This document shows positions 1 to 12,346 of a DNA stretch of 64,000 nt, in pieces. Every line of letters starts with the position of its first letter. Position 1 is the first letter of the stretch. Both the position numbers and the translations under genes were made by a program. The notes beneath the pieces are model-generated. The model was not told the DNA's origin. It did not search any database and worked only from the letters and a program-made list of their open reading frames with translations. Source of the DNA: Coffea arabica (taxonomy: Eukaryota; Streptophyta; Magnoliopsida; Gentianales; Rubiaceae); assembly GCF_036785885.1 (NCBI RefSeq), contig NC_092317.1:4342501-4406500 (forward strand). The letters are read 5' to 3'.

Positions 1-871
1 GCGCTACTCGTATTTTGCCATATTCTTGTGTGAATACTAATGAGATTATTTAGTAGCGTCTTGGGCCTACTTTTGTAGCCCAATAGCTGAGTATTCTAAA
101 AGCTTAATTCATAGCACATTGAAGCCCAATTTCCACATGCTGGCTTAATTTCTTTTGCTCTCGGAGCCTTCTTTTTTTAATAAAGTAACTTTTTTTTTCT
201 TTTCTTTTTTTTTTTTTTCCAAAAACAGATTTTCATGGCTAACCATTTGGCCAAAGTTGTTTAAAGAAATCGTTTATGGGCTGTTCGTGGGAACTGGGGT
301 GCCTTGGGCAAAGGGTCTCGGACTTGGCGGTAACCGGCACACAGCAGGAGCCGCCTAATAATCATTTTTTGGCCATCTGTTTCAAGCAGCCTCCGCTCCC
401 GCTTCTCCAAACCGCCACCTTCCACCGCCAACACCATAACAATATCACAACCGAGCAACTTAGTTGGCTCCTCAAACCACCCTCTCATTTTGTTTTCCTC
501 CCTAAAAGCCCTCAAGAGCTTCCACTTCCAGGTTCCAATTCCCAAGTGAGGGTTTAAATCTTGATTTTTAGGTATAAAAGAAAATTTTAAAAAAAGAAAC
601 TCTTATTATCTTTTTCTCTTTATTATTCAGCCTGCTGATAAAAATTGACCAAAAAATATTTTTTCTCTCTTGTGGGGCGGGGGGGGGGGGGGGGGGGTCT
701 TTGAATGTCATTAATCGTGGAATCAATATTATGTTCTTTAGCTACAGAGATTTGGAGAAAGTAGATTATATTGTCAAGCTCATACATATGATTTTATCAT
801 TGCTTATAGGTACTTTGTGTCTGAGGTCAATTTCTCCAAGACTGGAACTTTTGCTCCGCTAATCGTAAAAG
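1..871. other. Upstream region and probable 5' UTR of the PAM16-like gene
   Basis: No protein gene is supported here. The stretch holds a poly-pyrimidine run near 180-220, a C-rich transcribed-looking segment at about 370-545 and a poly(G) run at 673-697. An AG acceptor at 808-809 precedes 810-874, which ends in an ATG followed at once by a GT donor. I therefore read 810-871 as the last 5' UTR exon of the PAM16-like gene. An earlier non-coding exon around 340-550 is possible but not proven. Confidence 0.4.
673..697. repeat. Poly(G) homopolymer run
   Basis: A run of about 25 bases is almost entirely G, with one C near its start. Its length is unreliable in most sequencing data. It lies upstream of the PAM16-like coding exons and has no evident function. 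Confidence 0.85.
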
Positions 872-3036
872 ATGGTATGACGTATTCCGACTTCTGTTTA
901 CATGTGTTTTGCTTTCTACTTGATTGTAGTTTAGCTTTTGCATGTCTTTATGAACATCTTTTGACCATGAATTTAAAAGATTTGGCATAATTTTGTTTTT
1001 GGAGTTAAACTTTTTGCTTGGCTTCAAGCAGAATTTGAGAGAATTGAATAACTGATAAAGGTGTCTACTTTTGTGAAAAATTTTCCAGTTCTGAACGCAC
1101 AATGCATCAAAAAGGCTTAATTAATGTTCTTCTTTATGTTCGCTTTGCTACACACGTTTGTGCATCTTTTCACATTCGATGTCCTTTTCGACCCACATTT
1201 TCTTGTTTGCTCCTAGCAACTGTTGACAAACATATCAAATACTTCAACCTCGTTTAACTTCTTGTTGCAGGCAGCTAGAATTCTGGCAAATCTAATTGTA
1301 ATTGGCTCAGGAGTAATGGCACGTGCTTTTGTCCAAGCGTATCGTCAGGCACTTGCAAGTTGCAAGTAAGTTTCTTTTCTGCAGCTTATATTTTTTTTTT
1401 TTCAGTTGTTATGGGTTGCAGCTTATATTTTTCTGCGTTTTGTACTTTTGTTCCATCTTCAGGTATAAAATTAATGGTATTTGATAAAAGGGTAGATATG
1501 ATTAACTAGGCCGTACTAGTGCCAGAGAATTTGCCACCCAATTTTTCTTGTATCAAATAGGTCAATGAACTATTCAAAGTGATGTAGTATCTTCCCTCTG
1601 ATAATGGTAGCTACTAACTTGGGTGATTTATGATGTGGGGGGCTTGTTGCGTTGGAGGGGAACTGGGCAAGAGAGGGGAGTGGGGTTGTTCTGGAAGTGC
1701 AATTATAGGTGCCGAAGGGCCATGTTGACTTGCTAGGAGTGGATATCAAGGGCTGGGAAGAGTTTGGTTGAGCAAAGTGGTAGTGTGTGGAGTTCACAAT
1801 TCTAATGTATACTTGGTGGAATCAAATGCAATCCTGTTATATAACAGAGCACAGTGGTATTCATTGAAAATCTAAACGTGTGCTTTTTGAGCTTCATTAT
1901 TGCACAATAAAGTCAGCAATTAAAGCCCTAGGGGGAAGAGAATCTGAATTGATGATTGCAATGGAATGTTATTGACTTGAAACATTTCGGACTTTCTAAT
2001 CTGGTGGGAGGAGTAAAGCTTTTAAATATGGTTGATAAATTAAAGTTGGTTCTTTGAGATTTGCTTTGCTGTTGGGTGATTTGCAGGCCATCACGGCAAT
2101 GTATATAGGGGGCTGGCAGGGTGAACCTTTTGTGTGGTGGGGATGGGAGAGAGGTTGGTGGGTGGGCTGCCGGTGGTGGTGGTGGTGGTTTGCTCTTGTA
2201 TCAGAGTGGAACTGGAAAAGGAAATTAAAAAGGAAAAAATGGCTGAAGGGAGAGGTTAAATTTTAATCATGAACTAACACTAATTGAAGGACAATTATAT
2301 ACTTTCCCAGGTTCAGTGGCTTATTGATATTAGATGCAAGAAATAAATTGTTAACCAAAACTTCACAATCTGAAGATATATTTTTGGGCAATTTAGAAAT
2401 TTTGCCCTACTTAGAGAAGCATTGCTTATGATATCTTGTGGTGAGACCTTCAGATACTAGCTTTTCACTGCATTACATGTTGGTGTTTGGTTGATCAGAA
2501 CTAACAAGAATCTATCCAGTAGGATAATGTGTTGTTCTCTTGTCACTTTAGCTAATGAAATTGACTAGCATAGCATGAGAAGGAGAAGTATGGCATTTCA
2601 TGTATGATAATCATTCCATACATGAAACTCATGCACTGTTATTGCCTGCTTTGGAAAGTTTCTACAGTAAATGGTTGAATAACTTGTTCCTGACTAACGA
2701 CAGACGCATCAAGAAGTGGTGCTGCTCAAGAAGCAGTTCAGACCATCAGAAGAGCAAGTAAAACCATGACCGAGTCAGAAGCAAGGCAAATTCTTGGCGT
2801 GGCAGAGAATTCATCGTGGCAAGATATCTTGCAGGTCATTACTGTGTTGATTCTATTTTTTTGTGCTGTGATCCTTTTGCATTTTAGCTTGACATTGTTC
2901 CTTCCACCTGCAGAAGTATGATACCCTGTTTGAAAGAAATGCAACAAATGGGAGCTTTTATCTTCAGTCAAAGGTTCATAGAGCCAAAGAATGTTTGGAA
3001 TCTATTGAGCAGATGAAAGCGCAGGGGCCAAGTTAA
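872..3036 (+). CDS. PAM16: PAM16/TIM16-like mitochondrial import motor subunit, spliced, 114 aa
   Basis: The encoded protein belongs to the Pam16/Tim16 family. These proteins sit at the matrix face of the TIM23 translocase and restrain the J-protein Pam18, which stimulates mtHsp70 during preprotein import; plant homologues also affect immunity. Exons read as 872-874 (ATG only), 1271-1358, 2704-2834 and 2914-3036, giving 114 aa, close to the usual size. The N-terminus carries the hydrophobic stretch ANLIVIGSGVMARAF, then QAYRQALANASRSG. The J-like domain (about residues 50-100) includes EARQILGV and KYDTLFERN, where the J-protein HPD triad is replaced, as expected for a Pam16. The lone-ATG first exon is inferred from the frame and from GT at 875. 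The donor of exon 2 is weak (GTTGCA at 1359), with a stronger GTAAGT seven bases downstream that would break the frame. Family identity is firm; the first exon is less so. Confidence 0.9.
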
Positions 3037-3767
3037 GAGAGTCATTTTGCTTTCGTAACTCGATGAGCCATTCTCTTTCTGCTCAACTTGGGTCATTTAG
3101 CAAGTGATTCAAGGGTTCATCCTTGTTTTACCTCGTGTTATTTTTCACAACCCGGTTTGACATTTATATTAAGGAATGACACTGGAATCTGTTACCTCCG
3201 CGGCTCCGCCTAACGCCACCATCTAAATGCTGGGCCTCAGATTCTGTATGTTCTGGCTTGTGCCCATTTGCTGGAAAAGAGGATGAATACAAAATTAGCC
3301 TAGAGAATTTTACACTAATGAAGTCGAGGATCGATCTTTAACTTAGGGCTCCATTGCATTAAAGAGAACTTTTCCACATTACATATTAACAAAAATATAT
3401 TTGGAAATTTTTTTTTAAAAAAAAATCAACATCGTTGATGATCTATTAGCACTTCGATTGCTATGTATAAAATTTTGTAGGAAATTGACTTAAGTTTTGT
3501 CCTTTCATTAATTATCACAAATTTTATTATAATTTTGATTTTTTAACCATTCAAAGATTTCTTGTAAAATAAATGTCAAAATATATTTTTAGAAATATTA
3601 ATTTTTAGTATGTTGATCAAGGAATAAAAAAAAAAGTAAAATGATATAATAGGATGATTTTATAAAGTAATAGTAATAGGGTGTAAATAAATGGAGAGAA
3701 TTCCAATGGTCCAACCCCTAATATGGAAATCAAAGCAGCATGTTGGATTGATTTTGAGCTTAAGAAG
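3037..3767. other. 3' flank of PAM16-like gene, AT-rich, no gene seen
   Basis: This begins with the probable 3' UTR and continues into AT-rich DNA with A and T runs (for example 3411-3425). No reading frame with family character is visible. Confidence 0.5.
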
Positions 3768-3949
3768 GGGTGCGTTTGATAAATCTGAATTTTAAAAATT
3801 GAAATTGAAATTTTGAATATATTAAATTATTAATTGTTAAATATTAAATTTGATATATTTAAGTGTATATATCAAATTAAGTAATAAGTGAACATGTTAA
3901 CATTTGAACTCATTAATTCTAAATATTGGACTAGATTATCAAACAAAGA
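3768..3949. mobile_element. Diverged hAT-like MITE
   Basis: The segment opens with GGGTGCGTTTGATAA and closes with ATTATCAAACAAAG, an imperfect inverted pair. Its body (runs such as TTAAATTATTAATTGTTAAA) resembles the longer element at 54576-54856, including an 'aagtgtatat...aagtaataagtgaa' section. It has no coding capacity. The 8-bp target duplication expected for hAT elements is not clear, so the superfamily is inferred from the TIR style only. Confidence 0.5.
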
Positions 3950-5840
3950 TTAACATTAATGTTGAATGGCTTATAGCGTAGATTAGCTGTACTTATTGGT
4001 GAGCGACCGAACCTAAGTTGTAATCATCCTAGACTGCAAATGCCAACCTCGTCTACACGCCATAGTGGGCGGCCCAGGAAATTGACTCTATAATTGAACA
4101 AAAGCGGTCCAGTGACCTAGAAATTGGTGTTAGGTCAAAGTTTATTTTTTTGGGTTTGAAAAAGGTGTTGGGTCAAAGCTGAGCGACGCTCTATGAGGCC
4201 CAAGTTGATTGTGTGTAATTATCAAACCTTGCCCAGCATAAACACGCTCTCGATCCACATTAACGGGCTCGGGGTACATTCTTGATGTTGAAATATTTGC
4301 ATTGGGGTGGACTTTTGAAAATGAACTTGCAAATTTGTCCCGTTTAAATTAAGTCTGAATTTTCTCTTAGCAGCAACAAACAGCCTTAGCTTGCGGCGAT
4401 CATTTTAATGGGTTCACATAATCATCAATCAGTGTAAGAGTTGACAAATATTAAATTTTAGTTGACCTAATTTAGTTCATGACTGAACTACTTTTGAAGA
4501 GAGTCGGTGACACTTCTAGAAATTTTAGAATTACAAATTTTTCCCACCTTTTTCTAGAAAATAACATCGCAGTGATTTTTTTTAAATATGATGTGTATGA
4601 TATTAGAAAAAATAAAAGGAGTTGAGAAATTTGTTAAGGCACTGTTTGGATTGAACGTAAATGAAGAAAAGGAAAGGAAAGGGCTTTGGAAAAAAAAAAT
4701 ATACAAAAAGAAGAATACGGAAAATCGAAATCCATTCATCTTGTTTGAATTACAAAATGAAAGGAAAGGAAACAATTCCAAGTTAGTTACATTTTTATCA
4801 ATAGTATAAAACTCTAATTTATAAACACATAATAAGTTTTTTAGAAAATTTCAAATCTTCATTAATTTTGGTGTGTTTTCCGTCCGCTTTGAGAAAAAAT
4901 AACTAGATTTTATCCCTCCCTTTCCTTCCATATCCTTTCCTTTACCTTCTCAAAAAAATCAGTCTAAATGTTTGGATCCATCGGTTTTTGAAAGATTAGT
5001 TTTTTAAATACTATAAAAATTTTTAAAAATTACTCTAAATGGTACCCTAAAAAGTAGTCTAATTTATTTTTAATATTTAAAAAATATCCCAAAATATATT
5101 CTAAAAACTCTACTACTCTTAAATATCCCAAAATTTTTCAAAAATATCTCAAATATACTCTAAAAATTCTGTTACAGTAAAATTTTTCAAAAATATTTCC
5201 AAAACATGAATATATTCGAAAACACAATTTTTTTTTTCACAAAACTTGAAAATCAAGCAAGCATTAGTTTATGTTACGTGTCTACTCTTCTTTATTTATT
5301 TATTTATTTATTTGGTAGAAACGTGTCTACCCTTTCACTTACCGTTCATGCCATGTAAAAATAAGTCAAAACTTGAGGATTAAGGTAAGCTAACATCATC
5401 GCCGACTGCCGGAAAGTTTGAAAAGGCCGAGCCCCGACAACATTAATAGGAAGTCGGCGCCGAGCAGCCGAAGTAATAATTGTCACAACATGTTAGAACT
5501 TGGTCATCATGTTTTATCTTATGTTACACGTTTCTCTGTTCTCATGGCCATCATTTTTACATTCATTTCTTCCACTCCTTGGACTTGTTCAAAGTATTTT
5601 GCATATGTCCCGCTAGGCGCTAGCCGCAAAGAAGTCTTCAGCGTGGGGACACAAAAATCGCAATCGAATGGTACTTCTGGCGAGGGCACTTTGTTGTCTA
5701 TTCTTCTGGGATTTGGGTGGACAAAGATTGCTGCGCCTAACGTTAACAAGTAACGTAGGGGAAAAATAACCGTAGAATGATTTTTGGCTTGAAATGAACT
5801 TGTAAATAGGGAGAAATTGGATGGCTTCTTGATCAACATA
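3950..5840. other. Intergenic AT-rich DNA with degenerate repeats
   Basis: No gene is supported. The stretch 4640-4960 has purine-rich GGAAAGGAAAGG on one side and matching pyrimidine runs on the other, bounded by 'TTTGGAT', and looks like an old repeat. A TTTA microsatellite lies at about 5289-5312. The GC-richer piece 5400-5760 has overlapping open frames of just over 100 codons on both strands, and neither resembles a protein I know. Confidence 0.45.
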
Positions 5841-5844
5841 TAAT

Positions 5845-6190
5845 TATTAAACCCAGTGCAGACATTAATCCGGTAAGGTCAACGGTCGAATACATTAGTA
5901 GTTCAATTGCGAGTTTAGTAGTTGAATCGGTGATTGTATTATATAGTAAAACAATATATTTGAATTATTAAAATTTAAATCAATGATTCAAATTAGCGAT
6001 TATACCGGTGGTTGAGCCATCAATTTTTTGAGATTTTATCGGTTAAACTGGCGAATTACCGACAAGTTAAAGGATGCTCCGTTCTCTTGTTTAACTATTG
6101 ATTCAATCCGACTAGATTATCGATTCATTGGATCATGCAATTAAATTGCTGAATCGGGCCGGATCGAGTTTAATAACTATTCTAGAATAG
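5845..6190. repeat. Probable old dispersed repeat with 'ATCGGTGATT/ACCGGTGGTTGA' motifs
   Basis: The segment has short inverted and direct motifs (GAATCGGTGATTG, TACCGGTGGTTGAG, AAATTGCTGAATCGGGCC) that recall degenerate plant MITE-like repeats. It carries no coding frame. No clean terminal repeat or target duplication is visible, so it is only a likely repeat. Confidence 0.3.
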
Positions 6191-7410
6191 TAGAACCTTT
6201 TGCTTTGCTATCAGATGTATCAAATCTTCTTGTTTCACCGGTGATTCGTTTTGGTAAGTTGATCATATTATCCTTCTACGGTGAATTAATCAACTTGATG
6301 GCAAAGGACCTTATACTAGTTATATAGGTTCATGTGGTCAAGCTATAATTAATTAGATAAAAGGTAACAAGAATAATTAAAAGGACGCCAAGGGCAAAGG
6401 TTATACTACTACCTGATTTTTAGAATCATAATCTGCATATATTCTCGCCATCAGGATAAAATTATACGTCAACAATAGGCTTCGTTTAATTTTTAATGTT
6501 CAAAATTCTTAGGTAAATTCGTTGTGTCATCGTTCATATCAATTGAATTCCTTCTCTCGCTTCGCAAACTCAAAACTAGAAAAAAAAAATAGGCCTCATT
6601 GCTTGAATTCGTTGATGTGTCTCTTTCTTTACCAACAACCCTTTCTCTTCCCCGGCTCAATGATTCGATTCGAAGAACCCCTCCACCCGTGCCAAGGAAA
6701 AAGAGAGAAAGAGAAAAAGTGAAAAGGGAGAAGACGATCAATGCGTAATCAACTTTAGTGAAACAATAAGCATCCCCAATTGGAACAAAATATCAGAAAG
6801 GTCCAATTCCTGTGGGTGCCTAGAGAAATAAATCATTGCTCAGAACGTTTAGATCTGTAGTTATCCACGAGATAACATCCTTGAACAGTTAAAAACTTTT
6901 CTGCTGCCACTTCTTTTTCACCTTTGATCAAGATAATGGAGTTTTACCTAAGTTGCATCTTTCAAACTATTCCACGTGTGCTGTACATACTTTTAGGGCG
7001 GTGCCAAAAATCTAAAGGTCGTTCAGAATGATGGAAGACGGCAGCCAAAAGCAGTCCTTATTCATATCATATATTTCCCACTTGAGAGTATAAGGAAAGC
7101 AAGAGAAAGAAAACTGATAAATTCGCGAAAGTAGTACGATGAATGAAGTACACGCGAGCTTTCTTGTTTTTCCTTCTTTTTCATTTTCCAGTGTTCATAT
7201 TCGTGGAGTCCTTGGTGTCTGTGAAAAATGTGAGGTATCAAATACCTTTTTTGTTGTTTGTATATCTGGTTGGTGGGAATTGGGATAAGAAAATACACAG
7301 AGATTATGAGGATAGCTAATTTTACGTGTCAATTTAGGCCAAGAAGAAACAGTAAGCTATCATGACGTTAACCATTGCAGCTATCTCTTCATTTTGATCT
7401 TCTTTTTCTC
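6191..7410. other. Intergenic region left of the retroelement
   Basis: Nothing with coding character was found. Short open frames on both strands around 6493-6741 and 7062-7298 are low-complexity or pyrimidine-rich and look accidental. The region ends at the 5' TG of the first LTR. Confidence 0.5.
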
Positions 7411-10400
7411 TGTGAGAACCCTGAAAATAGACATATAAATATCAGTGCATATTTTATTTGCATTTTAATTCTTTAATAAATTTTAGCACTAAGTCCAATT
7501 GTTTTTAAGTAAGTACGTAGAAATAAACGTTATGTGCAAAATAAAAGAATTGTGCTAAACTACTAAACTTCTTAGTTTTGTTACATTAACTTCATATTTC
7601 AATGGTAAACTATTTCATTGATCTAATAATTAATTTTTTTGAATTCTAGTATTGTAATTAATTGTTTTGAAATAAAAGGGTAAAGATAATTTCTATGTAA
7701 TAAATAATATAATTGTGCCAATATTGAATTATTCGGTTTTGCTATACTAAATTAATATTTCTTGAGTTGGATTAATTCTATTACTTTAAAATAAATTCTT
7801 TGATTTCCGATAGCTAGTTTTAATCGTTAATAATGTTAAATGTTTATAGGAATTTCCGCGTTAAGATAAAAATCAATGAATTTTAGATAAATATGATATT
7901 CCTATACTAAACATACTTAAGGCATGAAAATTCGATAAATTTTGTGTAGGATAACTTTAATTCTTGAGAATAAACAATTGGAGATGCGGATAATTAAGTT
8001 AATCGCTATATAATGTTAGGAACCTTAATATTTAAGTTTAATCGATATTTATTCGATAAAAATGGTTAAGTATATTGGGAGGGGTTATTAGGCGTTCAAA
8101 TCACCCTTGAGGATAAATTTGAGAAATTAAGTTGAGATTAGGAAACCAAGTGAAAAGACCAAAAGACCTTACAATTCCATGCGAAACCAAACGACCCTTA
8201 TGACAAATTCCCATCACCGCAACTTCGACCAATTGCATTTTAACCAATTCGATACGCAACCTTTCGTAAACCGCGGCACCACAAAACCACTTGATCAAAT
8301 TCACACTACATCTCACAACCATTTCAGCCGACTCTTTCTCTGCACAAACCAAAGTCGAAATCAACTTCACTCCAAATACCACTCTACTCTTTCATTCTTG
8401 ATTCACAACAAAACCTCATTTCTTCCCTGCCTTGACCGAGAGCACCGAGAGAGGGAGAGAGCTGCCGGAAACTTCTTGGATTCAGCCGTGAGTTGGAGCA
8501 AAGCCAGGGAAGGGAATCTGCCGGAAGCTTCACCAATTCTACCTTCATCCACAACCCTTTTCAGCCGCAACTCCAAACCAGAATCACCATCTGCACTTGG
8601 CCGAGAGCTAGGAAGGAAATTTCTGGAATTTCGTGTGAAAGATTGGTTGCTAGCTGAGGTAATTTCTGGTCTAAAATAGGTTGATTATTAGTTGATCAAG
8701 CTATATCAGAGATTACATGTTTAGATTATACAATCGGATGCTGAAATCAAAACCTTAGGAAAATTTCTGTTTTGAGAAATTGTTGCTACCGAGACTTGAG
8801 GTGTTATTGCAGCTCCAATTTTGTTTTGTGTGATAATCTGAACACCCAAATGTCTTTAGCTGAGTAAGAACTGGAAGATTAAGACCATGTATGATGAATT
8901 GGGCATTCGAATGAAGTGTTAAAGCAGAGATAAATTTCTGGGTTAGTTTGGGGTAAGAAAATTCTGCCGAGAGCCTAGCTTAATTATTACAGCTTAACTT
9001 GGTTCAATTTGGTTGCTATCAAACTGATTTCTGGTCTGGATATGATAGCTAGTTAAATTCAGCAGTTGTGCATGTGAAATTAAGTGCAAAATACAGGAAT
9101 TAACCATAGAAAAAAAATGGTTTGTGACTAAACAAATGCTGGAAGAATTTCTGGTTTGGCCGAGAGCTTAGCTTAAAGCTTTGCAACCTGATTTGGTTTA
9201 GTGTTGTTGTTTAAACTTATAACCATGATTAGATGACTAATAACAAGTTAATTAGGCCCTGCATGTAGTTGATTAGTAAGTTTTAAATCAGAGAAATAAA
9301 GGTTAAGAGTACATTCTGCTTCAAGGCATGATCACCCGAGCCCAAGCAGGAAAATTTCTGGAAATTTTGATGTTAATAATGATAGTTTGAACTCAATTTT
9401 GAAAGTGGAAAATTTTAGTAACTAACTAGGTGTTTAAAATGTTGAATTGAGTAACTAACACCATGTTTAAACCAAGGAAATTTGAACTAAAGTTGAATTG
9501 TTTGCTGGAAATCTTTGAAGCCGCAAGCAAGGTTGAACCAGAAATTTCAGTTTGCCTTTAGAAAGTTTAAATGGTTTCTGAACATTTATTTTATTGTTTC
9601 CTTGGACTATGATGGTCTTGAGCTACATAAGAGATGCAAAATTTAAGTGGTTTGGCGAGGAAATATTTAATATATTGAAGGATTGAATTAAAGAGGTTAG
9701 TATACAAATGCTGGAATTTCCTTTGTGATGGCCGAAGGTTGAGTTGGAAGCTCAACTTAGTTTCGAAAATTTCCTTCAAATCATGAGGGATGGAAATGCC
9801 TGGAATATGTTGTTTTGGAATTATATAAGAAATGTATGGATGGTTTGAATAAAAACATTTTGGTGCAAAAAGAGAAAAAGGAGTTTTTCACATGTGAAAA
9901 ATGACATTTCAGATTTTTGGATGTCCCTGACCAATTTCAGTAAAATGCTTATATCTTGGTGTAGAAAAATCCGTTTAAGGTGCCGTCAGTGGCATTTGAA
10001 ACTAGAAACATGGGCCTTGGTTCTGTAGAAATTTTATATTTTTCCTCCATGTGTACGGCTGTACGTGACTCCTCAAAGTAGGCTGTCTTGACTTAATGTC
10101 CTGTTTCTTCAGGAAAATGAATTTTGACTTGAATCGAATGTTGGGCCTATCTGTGATTTGAATTTCTGAATTTCAAGTGAAGCTTACATGCTAAAATTTT
10201 CTGGTATGTGAATGGCATTGAGCCTAGTAAAATGCTATGGTGGTAATCTGAATTTCTCGAGTTATTTAAGCGTTAAATTAGCCGTGACTTTACTCCTTGT
10301 TTCTAGTTGAAATTTTGGTTTGAAAGTGATTGGTTGCTATCAAGAGCTAATGATTGATGAAGCTCTTGGCCATTTGAATGATTTTCTAAGTACTACAGGG

Positions 10401-12331
10401 TGACGAAAGTTAATTGCTGGAATGTCTTGGAGGCTTTACTTTTATTTTATTTTTAGTTGCTTATGATGGGCTTGCTGAAACCAAGTGCTAATGATTGATG
10501 AAGCCTTGGTTGATCATTTTATTTTATTCAGAAATGCACTTGTTGAAATCTAGGGCTAATGATTGACGAAGCCCTAGTAATTTGCTATGTGATTTTTGTC
10601 ATATTTTGATCCATATTATAATTTCGAAACGGAATCGGAGCTGTGGAAGTTGTATCGACCTTGCGAACTCGAGTAGCTGTGATCAAATTAATCAGAAATA
10701 TTTTTCCAGCTAGTATTATATTATAAAACTTTCCAACTCGATAATTTCCTTTAGCTCAAACTAGCCTCGATTAGTAAATAAGTTATATAGCTTTTGAAAA
10801 TTCTAAGTCTTATTTTAATTCATTTTCTTTCCTTAAGCTATAGTTAACTATAGGAAAAGTTCCAAAATACGAGTTGTAATAATTCTGGGGAAAAGCATGG
10901 GAAACTTGCTCGGCAAGAAACCTTATTTTAGGGTAAAATAGTTTTAGTAATAATTTTTGCAGGAACCATAGCTTTAAAGAAATGTTCAAAGTAACTTTCT
11001 AACATTGATATTAAGAGGTTTGTCGACTTATTTCCAGAAAATTTATACTAGTTACCCTTTTTATAAGGAAAAGTACCTCAAGGAAAATTATAAGAAACAT
11101 TTCTACTATTTGTGTCAAGTTTCAATCTAAGTAGATTTTTGAAATTACTATGGGAAAGTAAACTAGCAATATATTAGATAAACCTCAATGTGTTCGAGTC
11201 TAAAGACTGAATAAAAGCTTATAATTTCAATATTTGATATTCTAGGATATTGCGAGGAAGCGGAATTCGATTCCCAACTTGACATCTGAACTTCACTCTT
11301 GGTGAGTGTCCCTGCTTGTTTTATGTTATGTGGTTAAGCGCTTTATTAACTTGCTATATTATAACTATGAAGTGGTTTTGACCCATCGAAGTGAGCAATG
11401 TGTACTTTATCACACTAGCCTTTCGAGTGGTGACTTGCGTAAAACATTTTTTTTGTGAATCAAGTGCTAGACGTAAAGTCGTTGGGTGAATCCCTCGACG
11501 AGTCAATAATAATCAATCAAGTGCTAGACGTAAAGTCGTTGGGTGAATCCCTCGACGAGTCAATAATAATAAATCAAGTGCTAGACGTAAAGTCGTTGGG
11601 TGAATCCCTCGACGAGTCAATAATAATCAATCAAGTGCTAGACGTAAAGTCGTTGGGTGAATCCCTCGACGAGTCTATAATAATAATGTAAGTTCAGGAC
11701 GTAACGTCGTTGGGTGAATCCCTCGACCAGTCTAAGGTACACTTGGGTATTATCGCCTTCCTATTTGTTTACTTCAATCGAATCAATACGTGTTAATTGT
11801 TTTAATTGATTGCATGTTTTTGGGGCACCACTGAGCTTTAGCTCACCCCACGTTTATTGTTTTCCTTAACAGGTTCTGGAAACTGAAAGCTGGATGCTTA
11901 CTTAAGTTTTCCTTTTGGATTGTATTTGAATGCTATAACTTATTCTGTGGGCTGTAATGTGTTATTGAGATAATGCACTTTTCTTTTGGGTTGCCACTTG
12001 AAACGGGAAAATGGGTAAACCCTAATTCGATTACTTGGCCTGTAAATTTGTAATAGAGATTTATGTATTTATCTACCCGGATTGGTACGACTTTATATTT
12101 TGGTACGTAGCACGTGGGATGTTTAAGAGCCTCGACTGGCTAATTTATCTCTGCTATCTCTGAAGTTAAGTTGGATGTAAGGATGATCTTATTCGGGAAA
12201 ATTTGTTTTGTAACAGAGTAGTTTATTACTCCAAGGTTTTAGGTTAGAATGCTTGCATGAGTCCTGGCGAGAGTTGGGCAGACGGCCCGCCAACCCTTTG
12301 GTTCGCCTTAGGGGAAAGTGGGGTCGCCACA
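7411..12331 (+). repeat. LTR 1 (about 4.92 kb)
   Basis: The LTR starts TGTGAGAACC and ends ...GCCACA just before the primer-binding motif. It is unusually long, almost twice the internal region. It contains a C-rich stretch near 8170-8680 with a 166-codon open frame of no known family, repeated 'gctaatgattgatgaagc' phrases near 10340-10570 and a 57-bp tandem repeat at 11455-11735. The 3' boundary is inferred from the primer site. A second primer-like motif about 165 bp downstream leaves a small doubt. Confidence 0.85.
11455..11735 (+). repeat. 57-bp tandem repeat in LTR 1 (4 units plus a degenerate fifth)
   Basis: Units begin near 11461, 11518, 11575 and 11632, exactly 57 bp apart, and a fifth, diverged one begins near 11689. 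Each has the core GTCGTTGGGTGAATCCCTCG and the small palindrome CTCGACGAG. Because 57 is divisible by three, one frame stays open through the array and would read as a 19-residue repeat with the core VLDVKSLGESLDESI. Translation is doubtful. The same array recurs at 18940-19220 and 26428-26708. Confidence 0.9.
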
Positions 12332-12333
12332 GG

Positions 12334-12346
12334 TGGTATCAGAGCC
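12334..12346 (+). promoter_or_regulatory. Primer-binding site, initiator tRNA-Met type (unit 1)
   Basis: TGGTATCAGAGCC is the standard plant primer site complementary to the 3' end of initiator methionine tRNA. It lies two bases after the inferred LTR end. A second TGGTATCAGAGC lies at 12500-12511. Confidence 0.85.

Noticed and set aside
276-557. 93-aa frame upstream of PAM16
   Set aside because: Composition fits a transcribed leader; it is matched by an equally long frame on the other strand.
5418-5839. Overlapping open frames of 111 aa (+) and 106 aa (-)
   Set aside because: Both strands are open over the same GC-richer patch, no family is recognised, and there is no splice or promoter context.
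7400-7410. Target duplication for the retroelement
   Set aside because: The 3' end of the last LTR is missing, so no matching flank can be compared.
8179-8679. 166-codon open frame inside each LTR (also at 15664 and 23152)
   Set aside because: No family resemblance, C-rich leader-like composition, and overlapping frames on the other strand. It most likely lies in LTR leader DNA and is not counted as a gene.
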